Positions 5,236 through 9,736 of a DNA stretch of 9,736 nucleotides are shown one piece after another. Under the pieces are notes generated by a model. That model was not told where the DNA came from. It made no database searches and saw only the letters and a list, made by a program, of their open reading frames with translations. This DNA is from CAYNRE01 sp964399535 (GTDB lineage: Bacteria; Planctomycetota; Planctomycetia; Pirellulales; CAYNRE01). The translations under genes were made by a program, and so were the position numbers. The DNA is taken from assembly GCA_964399535.1 (NCBI GenBank), contig CAYNRE010000033.1:1-9736 (forward strand), written 5' to 3'. Within the stretch, counting starts at the first letter, position 1. Every line of letters begins with the position of its first letter.

Positions 5236-5542
5236 GCCGGCGAGCGCCGGCCGATGGTGCGTGGTCGGGCGGGACGGGCGGCTGCTCGGGACGGCCCGAG
5301 CCGAGGCCCCCGCTCTCCGGCTGGCGCGGGCGCTCGGCGAAGGGGCGCGAGTCCACCGACCGGATAGCCCGTGGGGGCAGGCGGTAGCGATGCGGCCGGA
5401 CATCCGGGAGCTGGAGCGCGCGCACACCCGCGCGCTCCGGCACGTCGACCGCGAGCTCGTTGGGCGGGCCCGGGCCCGCGGACAGGCCCGGGCCGCCGGC
5501 GGTCAGAAGGGGATCTCGTCGTCGGACCCCGACGACCCATAG
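5219..5542 (+). CDS. 107-aa basic hypothetical protein
   Basis: ATG 5219 is preceded by GGAGGAGGAG (about 5206-5215), the strongest ribosome site of this operon, inside the end of the previous gene. The product begins MNTKDEPASAGRWCVVGRDG. The segment WCVVGRDGRLLGTARAEAPALRLARAL looks like a small strand-strand-helix domain. It becomes basic (ERAHTRALRHVDRELVGRARARG) and ends in DDP. The final 40 bp overlap the end of ssb on the other strand (5503-5542), so the two transcription units converge within coding sequence. Function unknown. The C-terminal Arg-rich helix could bind nucleic acid (inference). Confidence 0.65.
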   Translation: MNTKDEPASAGRWCVVGRDGRLLGTARAEAPALRLARALGEGARVHRPDSPWGQAVAMRPDIRELERAHTRALRHVDRELVGRARARGQARAAGGQKGISSSDPDDP

Positions 5543-5967
5543 AGGTGCTCGTCGAAGCCGCGCTGCGCGTACTCGCGCGGCGCCGCGGTGGTAGGGGCGG
5601 GGGCATCGTCGCTGGTGCCCCCGTCCTCCGCGAGCGACGCGGCGGGCTTGCCTCCGACCAGGTGCAGGTCGTTGACGTTGACCTCGACGACGTACCGCTT
5701 TCCGCCGTCCTTCGCCTCGTAGCTGCGCGCGCGGAGCGAGCCTTCGACGAGCACTTGGCGCCCCTTCGATAGGTAGGGGGCTACCGCTTCCGCGGCTCGC
5801 CCCCACATGACGCAGGTGATCCAGTCGGTCCGCTCCTTCGGTCCGTCGTCCTTCGATCGGTACCGCTCGGAGACGGCGAGCCGGAAGTTTGCGACGGACT
5901 GGCCTCCTGCGGTGGTTCGGAGGTCCGCCTGCTGGCCGAGCCGGCCGAGGAGGGTCACGCGGTTCAT
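5503..5967 (-). CDS. ssb: single-stranded DNA-binding protein
   Basis: The 154-residue product begins MNRVTLLGRLGQQADLRTTA and carries the bacterial SSB OB-fold over residues 1-106. Visible hallmarks are the N-terminal LLGRLG turn, VANFRLAVSERY (25-36), the aromatic core around W49 and W55 (DWITCVMWGRAAE), YLSKGRQVLVEGSLRARSYE (65-84) and VVEVNVNDLHLVGG. A flexible Pro/Ala/Gly linker follows. The protein ends in the acidic tip DDEIPF, the conserved peptide by which SSB recruits replication and repair enzymes. It coats single-stranded DNA, normally as a tetramer. The start overlaps the stop of the gene before it (ATGA, 5964-5967), and a G/C-block motif copy lies about 15 nt upstream. An element-encoded SSB points to a self-replicating phage or plasmid. 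The gene's end overlaps a convergent gene by 40 bp. Confidence 0.97.
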   Translation of the reverse strand: MNRVTLLGRLGQQADLRTTAGGQSVANFRLAVSERYRSKDDGPKERTDWITCVMWGRAAEAVAPYLSKGRQVLVEGSLRARSYEAKDGGKRYVVEVNVNDLHLVGGKPAASLAEDGGTSDDAPAPTTAAPREYAQRGFDEHLYGSSGSDDEIPF

Positions 5968-6224
5968 CGCGGGTCCCCTACCCCCTGAGGGTATCCGAGC
6001 TCGAGCAGCCCGCGGCGGGTGAAGTGTTCGGCGACGGCGAGGAGGGCGTCGGGGCTGTCGCCGGCGTCGGGTGGCGTGGGCCCGAGATCGGGCTCGAGCT
6101 CGTCGGCTGGGGAGCAGCAGTTCCTCACGAGGCGCTGGATCTTCTCTCGCTCGGGGCGCGAGCATGCGTCGCGGTGGGGGGGGGGAGCATCGGTCGTGGG
6201 TTCGTGGTCTGGGTCGTGGGCCAT
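5964..6224 (-). CDS. 86-aa hypothetical protein upstream of ssb
   Basis: ATG 6224 has a consensus GGAGGT (6236-6231) at a 6-nt spacing on the minus strand. The product starts MAHDPDHEPTTDAPPPHRDA. It contains a basic Cys-bearing helix (PEREKIQRLVRNCCSPADEL, residues 24-43), a Pro/Asp-rich spacer, and a C-terminal helix ALLAVAEHFTRRGLLELGYP. The last helix and the position before ssb fit a small replication-associated accessory protein, but this is guesswork from position. Its stop overlaps the ssb start, so the two are translated together. No family recognised. Confidence 0.75.
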   Translation of the reverse strand: MAHDPDHEPTTDAPPPHRDACSRPEREKIQRLVRNCCSPADELEPDLGPTPPDAGDSPDALLAVAEHFTRRGLLELGYPQGVGDPR

Positions 6225-6283
6225 GGTGGCACCTCCGGCGCGGAGGGTAGCGCGCCGCCGGCTCGCCGGGGGCGCCGGCTCAC
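6125..6283 (-). CDS. possible 52-aa overlapping ORF
   Basis: GTG 6283 is preceded on the minus strand by a perfect AAGGAGG (6297-6291) at a 7-nt spacing, the best ribosome site of the region. The frame gives VSRRPRRAGGALPSAPEVPP and continues, Pro/Arg-rich, into the gene at 6224-5964 in another frame, ending at 6125. An upstream in-frame ATG at 6316 would give 63 residues. The protein looks low-complexity, so this may be a leader or re-initiation frame that feeds ribosomes to the 86-aa gene rather than a functional protein. Confidence 0.25.
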   Translation of the reverse strand: MSRRPRRAGGALPSAPEVPPWPTTQTTNPRPMLPPPTATHARAPSERRSSAS

Positions 6284-6410
6284 GACAAGGCCTCCTTGGG
6301 CCCCAGAAATCGCCATACCCCCGGGGGGGTGGCGGGTAGAACGCGCCGGCCGGCGGTCCAGGATGACGGGGGGGAAGGGAGGCGAGGCAGCTCGGCCGGC
6401 GCGCCCGGCG

Positions 6411-6416
6411 AGCCTA
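6411..6416 (-). promoter_or_regulatory. candidate -10 element for the ssb operon
   Basis: On the minus strand TGCTAGGCTCGCCGGGC contains an extended -10-like TGCTAGGCT (hexamer TAGGCT, 6416-6411). The similar GCTAGGATGCCGGGC precedes the gene at 7241 on the other strand. No good -35 is visible. Transcription would start about 180 nt before the 86-aa gene. Confidence 0.4.
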
Positions 6417-6549
6417 GCACGGCGCGCCACCGGGCCCCAGCGCCTCGCTCCCGGGCCCCCCGCCCCTCCCCGCTCTACCCCCGCCCCCCCTCGCGCTGGA
6501 GCGGCAGCGGGGCAGCTCGGGCGCCTCTCGGCCGTCCGCCCACGCCGCA

Positions 6550-6594
6550 CGATTCCGCTCTGAGTCCTGTGGATAACCGCTGGGACTGGAATCG
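6550..6594. other. DnaA box inside an inverted repeat; candidate replication origin element
   Basis: TTATCCACA, the consensus DnaA box, reads on the minus strand at 6576-6568. It lies in the 15-nt loop of an inverted repeat: CGATTCC (6550-6556) and AGTCC (6563-6567) on the left pair with GGACT and GGAATCG (contiguous, 6583-6594) on the right, leaving six unpaired bases on the left. Just after it, CGGGCCGG occurs twice (about 6600-6626) with GGTCGACC between. One box alone does not make an origin; I found no second consensus box or clear iterons. Position between divergent operons, one carrying ssb, fits an origin. Confidence 0.45.
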
Positions 6595-6683
6595 ATGCAC
6601 GGGCCGGTCGACCGCAAACGGGCCGGACTCCGCGGCACGCCGCTCGCCCGCACCCCGCTTTCCCGCGATCCGAGGCTCCGCGC

Positions 6684-6712
6684 TTGCCATTCTTGCCGAA
6701 GTCTGCTACAGT
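6684..6712 (+). promoter_or_regulatory. sigma-70-type promoter P3, plus strand
   Basis: TTGCCA (6684-6689) and TACAGT (6707-6712) are separated by exactly 17 nt. The -10 is identical to that of P2. It is the best-matching promoter of the window and points towards the operon starting at 7241, with a predicted start near 6719. Confidence 0.6.
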
Positions 6713-7227
6713 TGCTAACGCTGTCGGTGGCTTGCGAGCGGCAGCAGCCCCCTTGTTTGCCGCCACGTGGCCATGCGCCCGGGTGATACTCCCCCCCGTA
6801 ACGACCCGTAGGGAGGTTTAGTGGAGGGGGGAGGGCATCCCTAACGCCCTTTCGCCTTGGGGTGGCGGTCGTACCGGATCGTTTTGCCCGAGGTCTACCC
6901 TGCGCTCAGGGATGCCCCTCTGGGTATCTCGCGCCCCCAGGACGCCCCAGCCAGAGCCGCGCGCGCTCGAGCCGCGCCCCCCGCCCCTCCCGACCCGGGC
7001 GCCACCCGCCCGGACCGCCGGGAGCTCGGCCCGCCCGCGCCACCCAGCCGGACGAGCGCGACCCCGCCCCGCGCCTCTCTCGCGGCCTCCGCCAGCCACC
7101 GCCACCCAGCCGGCCCGGCGCCGCACCCCCCGGGGGGCATCGAGAATTCTGACGCCTCCCCGCAGCCTCCCAGAGCCTCGCCGACGATCGCCAGCATCCC
7201 GGCGCCCGACGGAGCCCCGGGACGGGC
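6713..7227 (+). other. long leader without a convincing gene
   Basis: About 515 nt separate P3 from the next promoter-like element. I see several hairpins: GCTGTCG/CGGCAGC near 6720-6748, AGGGC/GCCCT near 6833-6851, and CCCTG/CAGGG with a 4-nt loop near 6898-6911. AGGGAGG followed by GTG at 6822 would open a seven-codon frame that ends at once, resembling a leader peptide. The rest (6930-7225) is Pro/Arg-coding noise in all frames and holds two G/C-block motif copies (6915-6928, 7126-7141). It could be a regulated leader, a non-coding RNA or origin DNA. Confidence 0.4.
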
Positions 7228-7233
7228 TAGGAT
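7228..7233 (+). promoter_or_regulatory. candidate -10 element for a leaderless transcript
   Basis: TAGGAT (7228-7233) lies seven bases before ATG 7241, so transcription could begin at or next to the A of the start codon. That would explain why no Shine-Dalgarno sequence precedes this gene. The surrounding GCTAGGATGCCGGGC resembles the element upstream of the ssb operon. No clear -35. Confidence 0.35.
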
Positions 7234-7240
7234 GCCGGGC

Positions 7241-7987
7241 ATGGACGACCCCGCTCCGACTCCGCCGCTCCACCGGCCGCCCCCGGCCGACCCTGGCCGC
7301 GCACCGCTGGGCGGCACCCCGCTCATCCCCTTCCTCGCCTCGCATGTCAGATCGACCGCGCGGGACGCCGCGCTCGCTCGCCGCGCCGAGCTCCGGGCAT
7401 CCGGCGACACGGCGGACCATGACGACGCCCAGCTCCTCTCCAGGCTCATCGACGAGCGGGAGTACTGGGAGGGGGCATACCGCACCCTCGCGGCGGGGGC
7501 GCGCGACATCCAGGCCGAGACGACGACGATGCGCGAGGAGCGCGACGACGCGCGCGATCTGCTCTGGGCCGTCGAGCGCGAGTGGATCGCCTCGGTCCGC
7601 CGGGGCGATCACGAGGCCGACCAGGCCTGCGACTCACGCGAGCAGGAGCAGCTCTGGCGCGCCCGCCTCGCGACGCTCCGCGCCGCCGTCCGCTCCCACC
7701 TCCCGGCCCACGCCGATAGCGTCACCGGGCGCCGGTGTCGCGCGTCCGACGCCGAGCTCCCGGCCGTCGTCGCGGACGCCGGCTCCGCTCTCCGGTCGCT
7801 CGCGTCCGCGGTGGCCGATGCCCCCCAGGGGGTACTCGGGCTCGCCGCCGAGAGGCTCGCCCGCCTCGTGCTCGCCGGGTTCGCCGCCGCGGCGGACCTC
7901 GAGGCGGATGCCGACCCCCGCGAGCGCATGTCGCTGGAGGTCGGGGACGCCGCCGCCGCCGCCGCCGCGGGTGCGGGTGCGCCATGA
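7241..7987 (+). CDS. 248-aa helical hypothetical protein
   Basis: ATG 7241 begins MDDPAPTPPLHRPPPADPGR; ATG 7232, three codons upstream, overlaps the -10-like element and is less likely. After a Pro-rich N-terminus (1-30) come long charged helices. Residues 60-112 (AQLLSRLIDEREYWEGAYRT, then TTTMREERDDARDLLWAVER) predict a coiled coil. Residues 175-222 form Ala-rich helices (SALRSLASAVADAP...AAERLARLVLAGFAAAADLE). It ends in an alanine run. No enzyme motif is visible; a structural or scaffolding role, or partner binding by coiled coil, is an inference. Its TGA overlaps the next ATG (ATGA), so it heads a translationally coupled operon of at least six genes. Confidence 0.7.
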   Translation: MDDPAPTPPLHRPPPADPGRAPLGGTPLIPFLASHVRSTARDAALARRAELRASGDTADHDDAQLLSRLIDEREYWEGAYRTLAAGARDIQAETTTMREERDDARDLLWAVEREWIASVRRGDHEADQACDSREQEQLWRARLATLRAAVRSHLPAHADSVTGRRCRASDAELPAVVADAGSALRSLASAVADAPQGVLGLAAERLARLVLAGFAAAADLEADADPRERMSLEVGDAAAAAAAGAGAP

Positions 7988-8289
7988 GCTTCACTCTGCG
8001 CCGCGACCCGTCTCCGGGCATCGTCTGCGACCAGTGCGGCTACCGCCTCCCGGCCGGTACACGGAGGGAGTATTCCTCCTGGTGGTCGCGTCGAGAGCCG
8101 CCTCACCGCTGGGGGCGCGAGCCCGGGGACGGCACGCGCCACGCCTGCCCCGACTGCGTCGACGACCTGCGCGCCCGGCTCGGGGCGGTCCCCTGCGCTC
8201 GCTGCCGCGGTCGGGCGCAGACCTCGGCTCGCCACGATGGCGACTGCGAGCCCTGCGGCGGCTCGGGATGGGCGGTGCCCCGTGGCTGA
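7984..8289 (+). CDS. 101-aa protein with two zinc-ribbon-like Cys clusters
   Basis: ATG 7984 overlaps the previous stop by four bases. The product begins MSFTLRRDPSPGIVCDQCGY. Four CxxC pairs are clear: C15/C18, C55/C58, C71/C74 and C88/C91. The first two fit one zinc site with a long loop containing Trp and Arg residues. The last two (PCARCRGRA, then CEPCGGSGW) resemble half of the DnaJ-type zinc finger repeat. It probably binds zinc and a protein or nucleic-acid partner. Such small zinc-ribbon proteins are frequent in phage genomes. The GTG start of the next gene lies inside its last codons. Confidence 0.8.
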   Translation: MSFTLRRDPSPGIVCDQCGYRLPAGTRREYSSWWSRREPPHRWGREPGDGTRHACPDCVDDLRARLGAVPCARCRGRAQTSARHDGDCEPCGGSGWAVPRG

Positions 8290-8563
8290 TACCCCGGGCG
8301 GCATCGCCGGCCTCACGCTCCCCCCCGACGTGGCCGCGAGGCTGGCGGAAGCCGACCGTAACGGGTGCGACAGCAGCCGCGCCGGGTGCACGGGGCAGAC
8401 CGGGATGCCTGGCGTCCGTGACACCAAGAACCCGTGCGACATGTTCAGCCCGGGCAAGCCCACAAACGGCGGTTGCCAAGGGGACGGGCACTATCTCTGC
8501 GGTAAGTGCGTCTTGCTGGAGACGCGTGAGCCGCTCACAGACATCACGGGGTGCGACGTATGA
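8282..8563 (+). CDS. 93-aa Cys-rich probable zinc protein
   Basis: I prefer GTG 8282, which overlaps the previous gene by 8 nt. An in-frame ATG at 8237 would add 15 residues read from the other frame of the zinc-ribbon gene. The product begins MADTPGGIAGLTLPPDVAAR and has seven cysteines (C29, C36, C52, C65, C73, C76, C91) with the cluster GGCQGDGHYLCGKCVLLE, a probable zinc site. A G/C-block motif copy lies at the start (8292-8305). From about base 8340 codons become less G/C-strict (AAC, AAG, ACA, GGT), a change that continues into the next gene. Stop and next start overlap as ATGA (8560-8563). Function unknown. Confidence 0.7.
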   Translation: MADTPGGIAGLTLPPDVAARLAEADRNGCDSSRAGCTGQTGMPGVRDTKNPCDMFSPGKPTNGGCQGDGHYLCGKCVLLETREPLTDITGCDV

Positions 8564-9282
8564 ACAAGCATCCCGCGAACAACGGCAAGGTCATGCTGTC
8601 GATCTGGATTGAGGCGCCGCTGCGTGACTACGTGCGCGCTCGCGCGATGGAGGCGCATCAGCCAGTCAGCGAATGGGCCGGCAACGCGCTCAGGCAGGAG
8701 CGCACTGATGGCGTGCCCGTGACGATCTCGTTCGAGGAGTGCTCGACGTGGGCTGACGACTTTCGCGGAGCTGTGTTGCGTCACTACACAGGCAGCAAAG
8801 GTGCCCCGGTCGGAAAGAAGCAGGGCTGGAGAATCTACGAGCACGCAGGGCGGATCACCAATCTCATCGGGTGGATCGGTCTTGGTGAGCCTAGCTTTAA
8901 GCTCGCTCCTAGAAGGCGGCTTGGGCTGACCGACGCGCGTCCACTGGACCGCACGGTCAGCAACTTCATTTACCGGCTCGAAGGTGCCCGGCTCACGACG
9001 GCTCGGGAGATTCTTCGGCAGTGGATGCCCGTTGCTGCCGAGTGCTGGGAGCGACGGTATGGGTGGCGCCCCATCCATTGGGAGTCGATGGTCGGGCAAG
9101 GCGACTCAAAGGTGTTGGGGGCGTGCTTCCGCGGCGCGCGGTGGCGTCGCTTGGGCTGGACCACGGGGCGCACAGCTCGCCGCCAGACGGGAAACGCACA
9201 CGGCAAACGTGTATGGAGCGACGCGCCGACGAAGCTGGTTTTTTATTTTGGTCCGCTCGCGAGAGAGCCGGAGAGAACATGA
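8560..9282 (+). CDS. ribbon-helix-helix / DUF4338 (DruA-like) fusion protein
   Basis: ATG 8560 overlaps the previous stop (ATGA). Residues 11-48 look like a ribbon-helix-helix DNA-binding domain: strand VMLSIWI, helix PLRDYVRARAMEAH, turn, helix PVSEWAGNALRQER. Residues 68-233 resemble the DUF4338 family, which includes DruA of Druantia defence systems. Matching landmarks are RHYTGSKGAPVGK (74-86), SNFIYRL (134-140), WERRYGWRPIHWESMV (163-178), then LGACFRGARWRRLGWTTGR (186-204) and KLVFYFGPL (225-233). Mom-type DNA modification proteins show a comparable 'HY-G...G-Y-A-NW...G-T' order, so a modification role is an alternative. At 240 residues it is shorter than the DruA proteins I recall. I assign the family from remembered motifs, not a search. 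Base composition is less GC-rich than in the neighbours, which suggests separate acquisition. It is in a coupled operon with three Cys-rich small proteins. Confidence 0.6.
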   Translation: MNKHPANNGKVMLSIWIEAPLRDYVRARAMEAHQPVSEWAGNALRQERTDGVPVTISFEECSTWADDFRGAVLRHYTGSKGAPVGKKQGWRIYEHAGRITNLIGWIGLGEPSFKLAPRRRLGLTDARPLDRTVSNFIYRLEGARLTTAREILRQWMPVAAECWERRYGWRPIHWESMVGQGDSKVLGACFRGARWRRLGWTTGRTARRQTGNAHGKRVWSDAPTKLVFYFGPLAREPERT

Positions 9283-9641
9283 ATTCGTGCAGAGCTACAA
9301 ATGAGAACTCGTCCACGAAGTCCCGCGCCCGCGAGGACCTTCTGGCTGAGCAGGCACTCGCCCCGGTTCCCGATCTACACGCCGCCGCGGCGGTGGCGGT
9401 GGCGGAAGCTGAGCGTCTCCGCAAGCTCTTCGACGACGCTGGTCAAGGCGAGCACAACGTGTTGGCGCTGATCGACCACTACCAGCACCGCTCGATGGAG
9501 GCAGACGCGCGCCTCCGTGCGGTTCGACTCCTCCTCGAGGAGAACGGGTGCGAGTGCCCGTGCGACCACCACCCGGACGAGCGTGGGCCGGGCTGCGAGG
9601 TGTGCCTTGCGTGCCGCATCGGAGAGGTGCTCGGCGAGTAG
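9279..9641 (+). CDS. 120-aa protein with C-terminal Cys/His zinc cluster
   Basis: ATG 9279 overlaps the DUF4338 gene's stop (ATGA, 9279-9282). The product begins MNSCRATNENSSTKSRARED. Residues 30-88 form long helices (AAAAVAVAEAERLRKLFDDA, then DHYQHRSMEADARLRAVRLL). The C-terminus packs C91, C93, C95, H97, H98, C106, C109 and C112 into CECPCDHHPDERGPGCEVCL plus ACRIGEVLGE, enough ligands for one or two zinc ions. I have a general impression of similar helix plus 'C-x2-CL-x-CRIG' tails in phage hypothetical proteins. Probable partner-binding or nucleic-acid-binding protein; no catalytic motif. Confidence 0.75.
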   Translation: MNSCRATNENSSTKSRAREDLLAEQALAPVPDLHAAAAVAVAEAERLRKLFDDAGQGEHNVLALIDHYQHRSMEADARLRAVRLLLEENGCECPCDHHPDERGPGCEVCLACRIGEVLGE

Positions 9642-9644
9642 GAG

Positions 9645-9736
9645 ATGAGCACGCTGGCCATTCCGGGGGGCGCGGCCCGCGCCGACCCCGCCATCCTCGG
9701 GGCGCTGGCCGGGGCGCGGGCCGGGGGCGCGGGCGG
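9645..9736 (+). CDS. start of a further gene, cut by the window end
   Basis: ATG 9645 follows the previous stop by three bases, with AGGAG directly adjacent (9640-9644) and GGAGAGG further upstream (9621-9627). The visible part reads MSTLAIPGGAARADPAILGA and then an Ala/Gly-rich stretch, open to base 9736. It continues the coupled operon. Too little is present to assign a function. Confidence 0.5.
   Translation, partial: MSTLAIPGGAARADPAILGALAGARAGGAG

Larger units (their letters stand above)
4229..8305. repeat. dispersed G/C-block motif family (about ten copies)
   Basis: Copies share four to six C, a 0-3 nt spacer, three to seven G, then usually T/C-ATC. Plus-oriented copies: 4230-4243, 4732-4745, 5180-5195, 5981-5995, 6915-6928, 7126-7141, 7821-7836 and 8292-8305. 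Minus-oriented copies: 4659-4672 and 6315-6329. Several lie next to start codons: 4264, 5219 and 5967 are about 15-25 nt away, and 4728 and 8282 nearly coincide. Others are inside genes or in the leader before 7241. Some runs could be chance in such GC-rich DNA, but the attached ATC and the grouping in one module argue for a shared site. Function unknown; start-associated sequences or stoperators of mycobacteriophages are analogues. Confidence 0.5.

Noticed and set aside
6317..6766. Long minus-strand frame across the ssb-upstream region
   Set aside because: Low-complexity Arg/Ala/Gly composition, no ribosome site at its start, and it covers P3 and the DnaA-box hairpin. Only the last part after GTG 6283 is kept as a weak possibility.
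6895..7197. Minus-strand 100-codon frame in the leader (MLAIVGEALGGC...)
   Set aside because: Its residues are somewhat protein-like and GC3 is high, but it has no ribosome site or promoter and the opposite frame has similar GC3. It is not supported enough to call.
6857..7240. N-terminal extension of the 7241 gene from TTG 6857
   Set aside because: No ribosome site near 6857 and the added 128 residues are Pro/Arg-rich noise after the first 30. ATG 7241 begins the protein-like sequence.
1..9736. CRISPR array, rRNA, tRNA or insertion-sequence transposase
   Set aside because: No regularly spaced repeat-spacer pattern, RNA gene or DDE/HUH transposase motif was found on either strand. The tandem repeats at 2351 and 3076 have no spacers.

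Overview
The window is very GC-rich and packed with short genes that overlap or nearly abut, most with no recognisable family. The one certain gene is a single-stranded DNA-binding protein (ssb, minus strand, 5503-5967). Two copies of the aspartate-rich 'CN-LDDDC-G' MopE-type motif, next to a Gly/Ala/Ser-rich linker (minus strand, about 2640-3190), are typical of secreted proteins of myxobacteria and related bacteria. With the base composition, this suggests a mobile element (prophage, phage or plasmid) in or from a myxobacterium-like host. No capsid, tail, integrase, relaxase or replication-initiator gene is visible, so the kind of element is not settled.

Left module (1-4172, plus strand). 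Two tiny overlapping genes (21-125, 104-223) precede a control region with a dyad-symmetric site and a promoter. This region drives a 440-residue protein with a CxxC...C cluster and an OB-like C-terminus (360-1682). A nest of competing inverted repeats (1681-1848) and a perfect 18-bp palindrome (1849-1866) lead into a second gene whose first 155 or so codons look genuine (from 1866). From about 2330 to 3285 the DNA is scrambled: a broken plus-strand gene piece, a frameshifted MopE-like piece on the minus strand, and C-rich tandem repeats. A second copy of the same control region (3286-3412) then drives a 69-residue alanine-rich protein and a 174-residue acidic protein.

Middle module (4264-6224). 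Four small plus-strand genes of unknown function are translationally coupled (4264-5542). They converge on and overlap the end of a two-gene minus-strand operon that ends in ssb.

Centre (6225-7240). About 1 kb has no convincing long gene. It holds a perfect DnaA box in the loop of an inverted repeat (6550-6594), a good plus-strand promoter (6684-6712), and a long structured leader. It lies between divergent transcription units and is the best candidate for an origin or control region.

Right module (7241-9736). Six plus-strand genes are linked by short overlaps, mostly ATGA: a helical protein, two small Cys-rich probable zinc proteins, a ribbon-helix-helix/DUF4338 (DruA-like) fusion, a His/Cys-rich zinc-knuckle protein, and the start of a further gene cut by the window end. 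The DruA-like fusion with its small zinc proteins is the most interesting functional unit.

A dispersed G/C-block motif (C4-6, short spacer, G3-7, then usually YATC) occurs about ten times between 4.2 and 8.3 kb, often within about 35 nt of a start codon. I found no such copy in the left module or in the last 1.4 kb.
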